Source: a virus
Length of the DNA: 31,818 bases
Direction: 5' to 3' (one strand)
IMG/VR virus record: IMGVR_UViG_3300023273_000942
Coordinates: 1-31,818 of that record
The notes under the pieces were generated by a model. It was not told the DNA's origin. It did not search any database and was given only the letters and a program-made list of their open reading frames with translations. The translations under genes were made by a program, and so were the position numbers. Below, piece after piece: positions 15,165 to 21,821 of this stretch. Position 1 is the first letter of the stretch. Each line of letters begins with the position of its first letter.

Positions 15165-15992
15165 TTAGAACAAAGGACCTGCAGCAACCCAAACGTTGTT
15201 GCCGCGATATCTAAGCGATGCTTCCTTGTGCTGCTCAAGGGTTCCAGCGTTTCTTATGGTTACACCAGCTTCGGCAGATATAGTAAGAGCAGAAGAATTT
15301 TCATTATAAATATTAACAACTGCACCATCTGGAAAACTAGTCGTGCTACTATTCGGAACAGTTATTGTGCCGCCATCAGTAACATTCATAGCTACCACTT
15401 TATTAATATCTGCTAACGCAATTGTGTGATTTTCAGTCTTTAAATTTTCAGTAAAGTAAATTGGTGCATATCGTGCTGCGATTTCAGTTCTAGTCCATGT
15501 AACGCTTTTATTGTGATATAAAGCATCTGTAATCGTTGCAACTTCTGACGATGTAACATAAGTTTGCCAAGAAGACCATGTGCTAGCATATTGGACCCTC
15601 CAGTAGCTTTTGTTAATAATATTTCCAGTAGTTCCAATCGCGTGGTATTCCTGAACCACAACAGCACCATCATTAATGACCTTTAAAAATCCCACATATG
15701 CTGCTGGGTAATTATTGCCAACTGCGTTTGTAGAATTGGACTGATAGTAAAAACCTGTATCTGTAACCGTATTTAAATTTTCGGAAAGCAAGGTCTGTGG
15801 ATCTTTAGATAGCTTGATGTCTTCTAGGTTATCTAGGTGTCCGACAATTGAATCTGGATCGATACTTGATGGGTTATTTGTATCTGATCCGTAGTGGTAA
15901 AGCCTAAGGGCTGTCTGAATATCAGCATTTTCGTCTTGCCTTGGAATCTTAGTATTATAGATTGACCCCTCGGCTCCAATATTTTCTGGCAT
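15165..15992 (-). CDS. Tail fibre / adhesin with pyocin-knob-like domain
   Basis: A 275-residue protein. Residues 66-146 (LLSENLNTVTDTGFYYQ through YWRVQYASTWSSWQTYV) match the pyocin-knob pattern of R-pyocin and phage fibres: N-T-x-x-x-x-G, a central glycine strand, then YWR and S-x-WSSW. Residues 180-275 are a beta-rich C-terminal cap aligned with that of the 8273-10621 fibre. AGGAGG precedes the ATG, which overlaps the previous stop (TAATG). Receptor binding is the likely role. Confidence 0.82.
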   Translation of the reverse strand: MPENIGAEGSIYNTKIPRQDENADIQTALRLYHYGSDTNNPSSIDPDSIVGHLDNLEDIKLSKDPQTLLSENLNTVTDTGFYYQSNSTNAVGNNYPAAYVGFLKVINDGAVVVQEYHAIGTTGNIINKSYWRVQYASTWSSWQTYVTSSEVATITDALYHNKSVTWTRTEIAARYAPIYFTENLKTENHTIALADINKVVAMNVTDGGTITVPNSSTTSFPDGAVVNIYNENSSALTISAEAGVTIRNAGTLEQHKEASLRYRGNNVWVAAGPLF

Positions 15993-16726
15993 TATGAATT
16001 ACCTCCTGCGGCTAGTTCTGTGAAAAATTGTGAAATTGTTGTTGGATCCTGCAATGTAACAACCATCTGCACAAATAAGACTTTATCGTCTACTGGGAAA
16101 ATACCCTCTGGCCTTGTTTCTACGGCTGAAATTGTAACTGGCAACTTAAGCAAACTATCTGCTTCGTCCAGATATACATCTGAAATTATATATGTAAAGG
16201 AAATTGGGAACAGGTCTAGAGTGCCAACTGTAGGGTCTAGTATAAACTGTGGGTTAAAGTTACTAATGCTTGTTTGAACATTAAAATATGCAGCGGAGCC
16301 AGGCTGTGTAAAGAAGTTAACATCTAATGACTTAGTTTCGCTAAGCTGCTCTAGGCCAGCAACTCCAAGATCTGCTAGATTTAGCTCAATAGTGGCTCCA
16401 CCGTCAATAAAAGTTGTTGGCCTAGTGGTGCTATAAATACTAATGGCAAGCTTAAATGTTGGAATCCAAACTAAATTGCCATCTTGGTTGACATACTGAA
16501 AAATTTGCAGGTAGTCATCTGATGCTGGGTCTACAATAACATATAGATCAAAAATTTGTGGCTCGGAAACAAATGATTCTTCGGCTTCTGGCGTATTCGG
16601 ATTTGGGAAGCCATATAGGATAAATGTTCCCCGCTGTCCCTGAGCACCACTATCAAGGTTTAATGTAATGCTCGATGGGCCGCCAAGAACGCTGATGTTA
16701 TCTGAAGATACTACAACCTCTGCCAT
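15992..16726 (-). CDS. Virion structural protein of unknown function
   Basis: A 244-residue beta-rich protein. The opening GPSSITLNLDSGAQGQRGTFILYG-P-P resembles the N-terminus of phage fibre-attachment proteins that carry a collagen-like GxxGxxG start. No enzymatic motif. It begins 2 nt after the preceding stop and is coupled by overlap to the pyocin-knob fibre, so a role as connector or chaperone for that fibre is plausible. Confidence 0.75.
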   Translation of the reverse strand: MAEVVVSSDNISVLGGPSSITLNLDSGAQGQRGTFILYGFPNPNTPEAEESFVSEPQIFDLYVIVDPASDDYLQIFQYVNQDGNLVWIPTFKLAISIYSTTRPTTFIDGGATIELNLADLGVAGLEQLSETKSLDVNFFTQPGSAAYFNVQTSISNFNPQFILDPTVGTLDLFPISFTYIISDVYLDEADSLLKLPVTISAVETRPEGIFPVDDKVLFVQMVVTLQDPTTISQFFTELAAGGNS

Positions 16727-16728
16727 AC

Positions 16729-17508
16729 TTATGACCCACTATCCGTAAACACTTCATCAATAGTTCCAGCAGTCACATTAAAGTTTCCAACAGCATCGCT
16801 AGAGCCATTATTATTATAGGCAACAACTGCATAAACATATGCCGTATTAGCCGATAGCGGTTCAGATGTGATTCCTAGAGATGGTACGGCAGTTGTGTTG
16901 ACAAATGTATGCCCAGTGTCTGTTGTGTCTACTGGGGACGCTGCTCCAAGGGCACTGACTAGTGCAGCTAGCGTGGTTGGATTTTCATATGCTGGATTAT
17001 ACTCAACAATATAAGCATAGTATCCCGTGGGTGCTCCGCCCTCTGTCGGTGCTAACCACTCGACGGTTACAGAGCTATCGGTTACACTAGCAACATTAAG
17101 AGAAACCACTGTGCCTGGGGCTGCAGCTGTTGGGTCTGTAGTAATTAGGGTGACCTGATCTGTAATAGAAATACTTCCAGTAATTAGCGTCAATACTGAG
17201 TCGTAGGGTGTTCCAGATTTGCTAATCTGAACATCATATACGTACTGTTTGGCGGGGTCTAGATTAGCAGCATGACTATAATCAATTGCACACAGAATGT
17301 TTGTTCTGTCGTTTGAGAATGCAGCATATGCCTCAACTGGATCTGGATCGTCTGGAAGCGGAGTTCCTCGACGCTCAGCAATGGTAAACTTTACAGTTGG
17401 ATACTGTGACAGGGGGAAGGCAGCACCAGAAGAATCTTTAGGGTAGATTCTAAACTCATGGGTATCGCCCATGTAATAGTTAATGTTATAGGTTGCTGGA
17501 AATGCCAT
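16729..17508 (-). CDS. Baseplate-like protein with C-terminal fn3 domain
   Basis: A 259-residue protein. Residues 1-115 begin YNINYYMGDTHEFRIYPKD and look like the BppU-type beta sandwich also seen in two neighbours. Residues 135-250 form an fn3-like domain with a long insertion (VSLNVASVTDSSVTVEWLAPTEGGAPTGYYAYIVEY, shown here only as a description of residues 133-167, and the ANTAYVYAVVAYNNNG strand at 224-239). GAGGAG lies just before the ATG. Probably a tail or baseplate component that contacts the host surface. Confidence 0.78.
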   Translation of the reverse strand: MAFPATYNINYYMGDTHEFRIYPKDSSGAAFPLSQYPTVKFTIAERRGTPLPDDPDPVEAYAAFSNDRTNILCAIDYSHAANLDPAKQYVYDVQISKSGTPYDSVLTLITGSISITDQVTLITTDPTAAAPGTVVSLNVASVTDSSVTVEWLAPTEGGAPTGYYAYIVEYNPAYENPTTLAALVSALGAASPVDTTDTGHTFVNTTAVPSLGITSEPLSANTAYVYAVVAYNNNGSSDAVGNFNVTAGTIDEVFTDSGS

Positions 17509-17524
17509 CTTTACTCCTCAATAT

Positions 17525-17530
17525 ATTATA
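17525..17530 (-). promoter_or_regulatory. Putative -10 box (TATAAT) before the 16729-17508 gene
   Basis: Minus-strand TATAAT about 16 nt upstream of ATG 17508, with GAGGAG between it and the start. It would give a leader of about 10 nt. No clear -35. Confidence 0.35.
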
Positions 17531-17540
17531 GCATGGCCAA

Positions 17541-17633
17541 TTATTTTTTTACCACAAAAATTTTGTCATCAACCTTAATTACATCTGGGAGGTGATCTGT
17601 AACCGCAGTGACTTTGACAACGATGTCGTCCAT
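17541..17633 (-). CDS. Small ORF, 30 aa, coupled to the upstream gene
   Basis: A 30-codon frame beginning MDDIVVKVTAVTDHLPDVIK and ending in KK. Its ATG overlaps the stop of the 17633-18019 gene as TAATG, the same coupling used throughout this operon. It fills what would otherwise be a 124-nt gap. Unknown function; the short hydrophobic/charged pattern suggests one beta hairpin. Confidence 0.55.
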   Translation of the reverse strand: MDDIVVKVTAVTDHLPDVIKVDDKIFVVKK

Positions 17634-18019
17634 TATAGTCTGCCTCCAGTTACGTCTCCAATAACAGTAATAGTTCCAACGATGGGAGTCCAGACTGTTT
17701 CTCTATCAATCTGGGCCTGTAGGTCGAAGTTAAGTTCGGCAACTGATCTTTTGATTCCAGTTCCCCAGAACTCTGTTAAGTCTGATGGTGCAGTAATGAC
17801 AATGTCTGTTCCGTCTAGCTCTACGATTAGGTCGTCGAAGACGTTGTCATTCTTGCTATAGGCAGTTGCTTCGAACTGCCAGTTGGTTGTCGGATAAGGA
17901 GTTTCTTCATCGTGCTGCAGAAACTGAACTCGCAGAGACGCGGTGTCGCCCCTAGTGACAATCCACTTAATGTTAACTGGCTCGATGCCAATTTTTTGCA
18001 GTGCAGGATATTTGCTCAT
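17633..18019 (-). CDS. Baseplate-like small protein, paralog of the 13923-14288 product
   Basis: A 128-residue protein with IKWIVTRGDTASLRVQFLQ at 19-37 and DRETVWTPIVGTITVIGDVT at the C-terminus, both matching the 13923-14288 product. It is the first gene of the leftward virion operon. It has no Shine-Dalgarno; TATAAT lies 9 nt upstream. Tentatively a BppU-N-like baseplate protein. Confidence 0.72.
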   Translation of the reverse strand: MSKYPALQKIGIEPVNIKWIVTRGDTASLRVQFLQHDEETPYPTTNWQFEATAYSKNDNVFDDLIVELDGTDIVITAPSDLTEFWGTGIKRSVAELNFDLQAQIDRETVWTPIVGTITVIGDVTGGRL

Positions 18020-18028
18020 GATGGTTTT

Positions 18029-18034
18029 ATTATA
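18029..18034 (-). promoter_or_regulatory. Putative -10 box for the leftward virion operon
   Basis: Minus-strand TATAAT, 9 nt before ATG 18019. A second TATAAT-like box occurs further upstream at about 18039-18044. There is no good -35, so an activator may be needed. Confidence 0.45.
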
Positions 18035-18226
18035 CCACTATTATAGGACTAGTGCCCAGGTCAGCGGGTATGAGAGAGACAGAAACCTGGACACTAGCCG
18101 TAATCATTATATCATGCGTTTTTATCAAATCGTTATAAACTTTTTTTGTGGCCGTACACACCTGCAACTATGCGGGCTGTTGTCATTCCGTTACATTTCA
18201 AAATGTAATTTTTGGGTTACATCGAG

Positions 18227-18254
18227 TTGAAAATGGATTTTCTGTGTGTATAAT
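18227..18254 (+). promoter_or_regulatory. Plus-strand promoter-like sequence facing the holin-like gene
   Basis: TTGAAA at 18227-18232 and TATAAT at 18249-18254, 16 bp apart. Transcription would run antisense into the 3' end of the 18327-18638 gene. Confidence 0.4.
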
Positions 18255-18289
18255 AAATGACATGGGGGTAGGGGGCAAGGGGAGCTGGG

Positions 18290-18318
18290 GAGATAAAGAG
18301 ATAAGAGATAAGAGATAA
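18290..18318. repeat. Heptanucleotide repeat GAGATAA, four units
   Basis: Four GAGATAA units (one extra A after the first) just downstream of the stop codon of the 18327-18638 gene. Confidence 0.85.
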
Positions 18319-18326
18319 GAAAGAAA

Positions 18327-18638
18327 CTACTTACTATCCTTTAGGATCGAAATAATTGTAGTATACAACTTATCGATCTTACCAGATAGTTCTTGGTGGC
18401 TCATTTCATTATGTTCTTCAACTTTTTCGATTTTCGAGTATAGCTTCTTCTGATCGGCTTCTAATCTATTGACAGCGTCTTTCATGCTGCCTCCACCATT
18501 TGGTTTGAACTCTGCTTTCATTTCGTCGAGGTAGTGCTTGACAAGCCAACGAATCATTCCTCCGACGATACCAAGGATGCTAAGAAAAGCCAATACGGGT
18601 GGGGCCCATGAGAAGTCTAAAGTTGTGAGATCTAACAT
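18327..18638 (-). CDS. Holin-like membrane protein with coiled coil
   Basis: A 103-residue protein. Residues 11-33 (WAPPVLAFLSILGIVGGMIRWLV) form one transmembrane helix; residues 50-95 (MKDAVNRLEADQKKLYSKIEKVEEH) form a charged coiled coil. This layout is common in actinophage holins or holin-associated proteins and in other phage membrane proteins, so holin is likely but not proven. It is read apart from the virion operon, from its own TATAAT (18649-18654) 10 nt upstream. Confidence 0.7.
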   Translation of the reverse strand: MLDLTTLDFSWAPPVLAFLSILGIVGGMIRWLVKHYLDEMKAEFKPNGGGSMKDAVNRLEADQKKLYSKIEKVEEHNEMSHQELSGKIDKLYTTIISILKDSK

Positions 18639-18648
18639 AACAATAACA

Positions 18649-18654
18649 ATTATA
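18649..18654 (-). promoter_or_regulatory. Putative -10 box for the holin-like gene
   Basis: Minus-strand TATAAT with 10 nt to ATG 18638, giving a leader of about 4 nt and no Shine-Dalgarno. No consensus -35. Confidence 0.4.
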
Positions 18655-19005
18655 ATGCCGTTTTTTAAACTATCTACTAAATATAGTGGTTAAAGTTTCG
18701 CGAGATACAAGTCGATCGAAAAATAGTGTGTTTGACCATATGAAAGTTAGTTTAAATAAGTATATAAGTTTCGCGATAAAGTTCGGCGGCGAATAAGAGT
18801 TCCATATGCTCTAAAAGAGCAAGTATCCTAAATATGCCCGATATCCCCCATATCCTGATATATCCGAATATATGCAGATAGCAACAATATCCCCGAATAT
18901 CAGAATACGGATCAATATGTCATACTGGCATCAAGGATGAATATGGACTCTTTTGATCAGGACGAAGTCCTCTATTCCCTCGAAATTTTATGATAAAATA
19001 GTCCT
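18655..19005. other. Divergent intergenic region with phased ATAT(CC) repeats
   Basis: No gene. It separates the leftward and rightward halves. Two direct copies of AAGTTTCGCGA occur at about 18695 and 18770. From 18840 to 18930 ATAT or ATATCC recurs every 8-11 bp on the same face of the helix, with CCGAATAT variants. Similar elements in the other orientation are found at 31600-31650. Likely a regulatory or replication region. Confidence 0.6.
18994..18999 (+). promoter_or_regulatory. Putative -10 box for the rightward zinc-ribbon operon
   Basis: TAAAAT with 6 nt to ATG 19006, consistent with a leaderless message. No good -35 at 17 bp. Confidence 0.5.
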
Positions 19006-19212
19006 ATGAAGGATAATGGAGACGTTGAGTTTACGGACTTATTTGATCCTTCACAACCTAGATCTGATAAAGAACTTATTGAATCTAGGTTAGAGATATG
19101 TAATGGGTGTGAGTGGTTTCATAAGAGACTACACAAATGTCGTAAATGTGGATGTTATATGAAGCTTAAGACTACATTACGCCAAGCTAAATGTCCTATA
19201 GGTAAATGGTGA
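19006..19212 (+). CDS. Zinc-ribbon protein of the C-x2-C...CGC...CP-x-GKW type
   Basis: A 68-residue protein. Residues 32-68 carry the cysteine pattern CNGCEWF, CRKCGCYM and AKCPIGKW, a small zinc ribbon very common in tailed phages (DUF6171-like). The acidic N-terminus (DNGDVEFTDLFD) may bind a partner. The exact role is unknown. First gene of the rightward block; no Shine-Dalgarno, leaderless start. Confidence 0.85.
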   Translation: MKDNGDVEFTDLFDPSQPRSDKELIESRLEICNGCEWFHKRLHKCRKCGCYMKLKTTLRQAKCPIGKW

Positions 19213-19322
19213 TGAGTTCATACGATATAGATACCCTCGAAAATTTACTATGGGAAGAGGAGGAGACTGAAGATGGTGACACGTGCTGTAAGCAAGGATG
19301 TGTTTGTAAACAAGCTACATAA
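19212..19322 (+). CDS. Possible small Cys-rich ORF, 36 aa
   Basis: Starts in the previous stop (TGATGA overlap) and encodes an acidic N-terminal half (WEEEETEDGD) and a Cys-rich end (CCKQGCVCK). It overlaps the following gene by 50 nt, and its acidic codons supply that gene's GAGGAGGAG Shine-Dalgarno, so it may be coincidental. Kept because of the coupled start and the four cysteines. Confidence 0.4.
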   Translation: MSSYDIDTLENLLWEEEETEDGDTCCKQGCVCKQAT

Positions 19323-19476
19323 CTGGATTATGCAACACAACAGAGAGGTTGGACTCCAGCAAGGCTTTCCTGAGGATCAGGTTGACCTTGTGCTAGAGTC
19401 CCAAAGAGCTGGAAATGAAACTCTGTGTGGACACATATACGACTTTTTAAAACTAGAAGGATATATTGATGGATAA
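19273..19476 (+). CDS. Small conserved-looking protein, unknown function
   Basis: A 67-residue, mainly helical protein (VNKLHNWIMQHNREVGLQQG, QVDLVLESQRAG). GAGGAGGAG lies 7-8 nt upstream of ATG 19273. It contains one C-x-H pair but no metal site. It overlaps the HTH gene by 8 nt, indicating one operon. Unrecognised. Confidence 0.7.
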   Translation: MVTRAVSKDVFVNKLHNWIMQHNREVGLQQGFPEDQVDLVLESQRAGNETLCGHIYDFLKLEGYIDG

Positions 19477-19642
19477 GCTTCATAAGAATGAAGAATTTTT
19501 GCGAGTTGAAGTACTCCAAAGAGGAAGAAACTCTAAAGAGATTGCTAAGAGGCTACGCGTCTCTTATAAGCTCGTAGAACTTTACCTTATGAAGTATAAT
19601 ATTCCATTTGAGTCGCAAAGACCCAAAGAAAAAGATGTCTAA
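19469..19642 (+). CDS. Small helix-turn-helix DNA-binding protein
   Basis: A 57-residue protein. Residues 18-42 (RGRNSKEIAKRLRVSYKLVELYL) read as a homeodomain-like helix-turn-helix: N-S-K-E-I-A-K-R-L, turn at V-S, then the recognition helix YKLVELYLMK. The ends are basic. It may be a transcription regulator of this phage or part of a terminase-small-like family; the HTH itself is the only clear signal. It overlaps both neighbours by 8 nt. Confidence 0.75.
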   Translation: MDKLHKNEEFLRVEVLQRGRNSKEIAKRLRVSYKLVELYLMKYNIPFESQRPKEKDV

Positions 19643-20402
19643 ACCGATAACAGTATATTGGTCCCCAGATACTTTTGACACAAACACCCCTTACGACGTT
19701 AATGACTTTAACGATCCTGTACCCCTAGCGAAATATTCTTTTCATAGCCAGATAAATGATTCATACTTTTGGCAATGTCCGTCGATCAGAGATGTTACTC
19801 GAAATACCTTCGCATTTACGTCCAAATATGATGAATATACAACATTGGACCCCGCAGAGCTACAAAAGATACACGACGACAATAACCTAACACGTAAAGG
19901 CATTGAGCCTCCAGTTGTCAAGACAACACTCAAAATGCCAGTTATTGCTGCTAGGATGAACTCTTTAGACAACCATGTTAACTTTAATTACGGCAGATCT
20001 TGGTCTTTCTTCGCAGATGAGCCTCTAGAAGCAAAATTTACTGCTCCATGGCTACCACCAACAGCTCCATACCCTGGAACAATCATGGCTCCTGGCACTT
20101 TCGACATAGGAAGATGGTTTAGACCTTTCCATATCGAATATTTTGTTCCTACAACGGCTACATCGTTCGAATTCAAAGAGAATGAGGCCTTTTTCTACCT
20201 CGAATTCCTCACAGATCGCAAAATTATCTTTAAACGCTTCGATATTAGGGATTCTAAGACACTTTTAGGCATCAGCACAGAGTGCGTACTCACTGGAGTC
20301 CACTTCGATCAGCCCTATGGGCTACCAAAACGTTATAAAATGTTCAAAAATAAGGGATACCGCCAAACTATCCTAAAAGAGCTTGCAAATATAACGAAAT
20401 GA
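19635..20402 (+). CDS. Conserved phage protein of unknown function (FDIG-WFRP family)
   Basis: A 255-residue protein from ATG 19635, which overlaps the HTH gene's stop (the frame is open back to TTG 19608). Key phrases: VYWSPDTF at the start, FFADEPLEAKFTAPWLPP, FDIGRWFRPFHIEYF and AFFYLEFLTDRKIIFKRFDI. I remember similar proteins from marine myoviruses, where they are unassigned. Its overall look (opening CPS motif, aromatic-rich strands) recalls the two DUF6065-like genes at 4473-5907, but I cannot show homology. No enzymatic motif seen. Confidence 0.75.
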   Translation: MSKPITVYWSPDTFDTNTPYDVNDFNDPVPLAKYSFHSQINDSYFWQCPSIRDVTRNTFAFTSKYDEYTTLDPAELQKIHDDNNLTRKGIEPPVVKTTLKMPVIAARMNSLDNHVNFNYGRSWSFFADEPLEAKFTAPWLPPTAPYPGTIMAPGTFDIGRWFRPFHIEYFVPTTATSFEFKENEAFFYLEFLTDRKIIFKRFDIRDSKTLLGISTECVLTGVHFDQPYGLPKRYKMFKNKGYRQTILKELANITK

Positions 20403-20557
20403 TAACGTTATAAAATCGTTACCTAATTAAAATGATCAAAATTTCAAAAATGTTTTTACATGTATGATGCATACATATATGAAAAAAAACCACTTTTATT
20501 AGTGAGCACACCACAGAAATCTTTTATAACAGAATGGTAACAATACCCGTGTCCCTC
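20403..20557 (+). other. Intergenic: palindrome and upstream element of promoter A
   Basis: AT-rich. Contains the inverted repeat ATGTATG-ATG-CATACAT (20460-20476) followed by an A-run, possibly a terminator or operator, and the 16-bp element ATAACAGAATGGTAAC at 20526-20541, which ends 16 bp before the next -35 box. Confidence 0.6.
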
Positions 20558-20586
20558 TTGACAAATCCACTCGTAGGGTATAGGCT
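20558..20586 (+). promoter_or_regulatory. Promoter A (TTGACA-N17-TAGGCT)
   Basis: Consensus -35 TTGACA and a TANNNT -10 (TAGGCT) spaced 17 bp. Drives the 20633 operon through a purine-rich, almost C-free leader of about 40 nt ending in AGAAAGTAGGT. Confidence 0.75.
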
Positions 20587-20632
20587 ACTACCATAAAGAA
20601 ATAAAGATAAATAAAAGAAAGTAGGTTTCTAA

Positions 20633-20773
20633 ATGTACAAAGTAACATTCAAAGATTCAATCCTAAAGCAGGCTCTATACCCTGCTACCGTTTCCATCGA
20701 GGAACTAACTCAGAGACTAGAGTCTCAGGGTCTAGTTGTTGTAATGGTTGAGAGGAGTGGAACTCTTGACTAA
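20633..20773 (+). CDS. Small protein, 46 aa, unknown function
   Basis: A 46-residue frame beginning MYKVTFKDSILKQALYPATV and ending VERSGTLD: a beta-alpha-beta pattern without motifs. It shares the leader motif AGAAAGTAGGT with the genes at 21199 and 21499. Its end overlaps the next gene by 8 nt. Unrecognised. Confidence 0.7.
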   Translation: MYKVTFKDSILKQALYPATVSIEELTQRLESQGLVVVMVERSGTLD

Positions 20774-20939
20774 AGAACTCTACCCCGATGAGTTGCTACT
20801 CACTTGCCCCGTGTGTGGGCAGTTGGGTATCCACGCTAACGATTTGTGGAACAAGTCTCAATTTTTCCACAAAGTCCCTTCCGAGCGTGAAGGTTACTAC
20901 ACTTTTACAGAAACTCACCTTATCGGCGTGTCGGCTTGA
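20766..20939 (+). CDS. Small zinc-ribbon-like protein, 57 aa
   Basis: Read from TTG 20766, with GGAG 8 nt upstream; the frame is open further back to 20748, but the overlap with the previous gene supports the internal TTG. It carries CPVCGQLGIHA followed by a histidine (FFHK) about 20 residues later, a plausible C-C-H-H zinc site. The stop codon lies inside the -35 box of promoter B. Confidence 0.65.
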   Translation: MTKELYPDELLLTCPVCGQLGIHANDLWNKSQFFHKVPSEREGYYTFTETHLIGVSA

Positions 20940-20964
20940 CAATGTCAGTGATAGGGTATAGGCT
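20936..20964 (+). promoter_or_regulatory. Promoter B (TTGACA, ATGTCAGTG spacer, TAGGCT)
   Basis: TTGACA-N17-TAGGCT with the recurring ATGTCRGTG spacer start. It is embedded at the 3' end of the preceding gene and feeds a C-poor leader with AAAGGAG before ATG 21012. Confidence 0.8.
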
Positions 20965-21011
20965 TTAGACATAAAGAAAGATAGATTAGATAAAAAAGAA
21001 AGGAGTTCAAA

Positions 21012-21143
21012 ATGAACTCACTAGTAGATACAGACATCAAGTTCTGTGAAATTTGCGATAACTATGTCCCTTCGATTTACATCGAAACCGAAGATGAATT
21101 CGGTTGCCAGTATTGTTGGGAGGCTTACGGCGAAATCAACTAG
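21012..21143 (+). CDS. Two-CxxC small zinc protein, 43 aa
   Basis: Cysteines at FCEICDNYVP and GCQYCWEAYG make a four-Cys zinc knuckle. The gene at 22055-22180 is a close duplicate with the same start (MNSL), both CxxC pairs, the AYGEIN end and the AAAGGAGTTCA leader. Unknown role; small zinc proteins of this kind in phages often bind host proteins or nucleic acid. Confidence 0.8.
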   Translation: MNSLVDTDIKFCEICDNYVPSIYIETEDEFGCQYCWEAYGEIN

Positions 21144-21172
21144 CCGTAAATGTCAGTGGTTCGTGTTAGTAT
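21144..21172 (+). promoter_or_regulatory. Promoter C (ATGTCAGTGGT spacer, TAGTAT)
   Basis: The spacer motif ATGTCAGTGGT followed at the standard distance by TAGTAT; the -35 position is CCGTAA, a poor match, so this copy is recognised through the spacer motif. Confidence 0.6.
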
Positions 21173-21198
21173 TTAGTAAATAGAAAGTAGGTAATAAA

Positions 21199-21372
21199 AT
21201 GTATCAAGTAAAGGTTTTCAACCGCCAGACCAATGAGGTCATAATGGAAAGCGACACTTTCCAGACTCTGTCAGAGGCAGAGGGTATGCGTAGCAATGTC
21301 GGTAGTGGCGAGGGCTACTACTCCGTAATCTTCAAACTAGATGCCGTCTGGTCAGACTTGGTAGGTGCCTAA
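21199..21372 (+). CDS. Small protein, 57 aa, unknown function
   Basis: A 57-residue protein (MYQVKVFNRQTNEVIMESDT... to ...VWSDLVGA) with a beta-beta-alpha-beta look. AGAAAGTAGGTA is its ribosome-binding leader, complementary to the loop of the terminator at 21822. Its stop overlaps the start of the next gene (TAATG). Unrecognised. Confidence 0.7.
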   Translation: MYQVKVFNRQTNEVIMESDTFQTLSEAEGMRSNVGSGEGYYSVIFKLDAVWSDLVGA

Positions 21373-21497
21373 TGGTATGGGTTCCAGAGAATGCTCAGTA
21401 TCTTTTGGGCGGTATCCCTGATAGCGTGTTGCTCTTGACAGTGTCAGTGGTATACCTTATAATTGTAAACAAGATAAGTAAGAAAGTAGGTAAGTAA
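21372..21497 (+). CDS. Small single-helix membrane protein, 41 aa
   Basis: Coupled to the previous gene by TAATG. Residues 19-33 (VLLLTVSVVYLIIVN) form one transmembrane segment, followed by a basic tail KISKKVGK. Promoter D is entirely inside this frame, so the peptide could be a by-product of conserved promoter DNA; the coupled start and good hydrophobic helix favour a real gene. Confidence 0.5.
   Translation: MVWVPENAQYLLGGIPDSVLLLTVSVVYLIIVNKISKKVGK
21435..21463 (+). promoter_or_regulatory. Promoter D (TTGACA-N17-TATAAT)
   Basis: Perfect consensus hexamers at 17 bp with the GTGTCAGTGGT spacer motif. The strongest-looking promoter of the set; drives 21499-21814. Confidence 0.85.
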
Positions 21498-21498
21498 A

Positions 21499-21708
21499 AT
21501 GGACTTTGAGAAACTAGTAGAGTTGGGAATGAGCAAGGCTACCGCTGTCTACTCCGATAGCCCTTATGCCCTTGAGCAAGACACTCGCCGTTTCCTTGAT
21601 GCTATCGCTAGTCAAGATGTCTACACCGCTAGCGACATCGAAGACGAGGTTCGTCTCCGAATGAATGAGCTTGTTCGTCAAATCAACGAGAGGTTCGAGA
21701 ATGCTTGA
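21499..21708 (+). CDS. Small helical protein, 69 aa, unknown function
   Basis: A 69-residue acidic, all-helical protein (MDFEKLVELGMSKATAVYSD, TASDIEDEVRLRMNELVRQI). The leader is AAGAAAGTAGGTAAG. The next gene starts inside its last codons (ATGCTTGA overlap). Unrecognised. Confidence 0.7.
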   Translation: MDFEKLVELGMSKATAVYSDSPYALEQDTRRFLDAIASQDVYTASDIEDEVRLRMNELVRQINERFENA

Positions 21709-21814
21709 GCTGTTGATAGTATTGGCTATACTCTCCATAGGTGGAGCCATTGCCCTAGGGTATTGGACATACCGCCTATCTCGCCCCCGTCGCCGTCGGG
21801 CTACTTGGGTATAG
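21701..21814 (+). CDS. Small single-helix membrane protein, 37 aa
   Basis: Overlaps the previous stop by 8 nt. Residues 2-23 (LELLIVLAILSIGGAIALGYW) form one membrane helix with an arginine-rich tail (RLSRPRRRRATWV), so the C-terminus should be cytoplasmic. Last gene before the strong terminator. Confidence 0.65.
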   Translation: MLELLIVLAILSIGGAIALGYWTYRLSRPRRRRATWV

Positions 21815-21821
21815 CATAGAC

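Larger units (their letters stand above)
18020..18326. other. Non-coding gap with inverted repeats and heptad repeat
   Basis: No credible gene. It holds an imperfect 13-bp inverted repeat (CTAGTGCCCAGGT with ACCTGGACACTAG, one mismatch, about 18050-18094), which on the minus strand could terminate the holin-like gene. It also holds a TTACATTT/AAATGTAA hairpin followed by five T on the plus strand (18191-18213), a plus-strand promoter-like sequence (18227-18254), a G-rich run (18262-18290) and four GAGATAA units (18290-18318). Confidence 0.6.
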
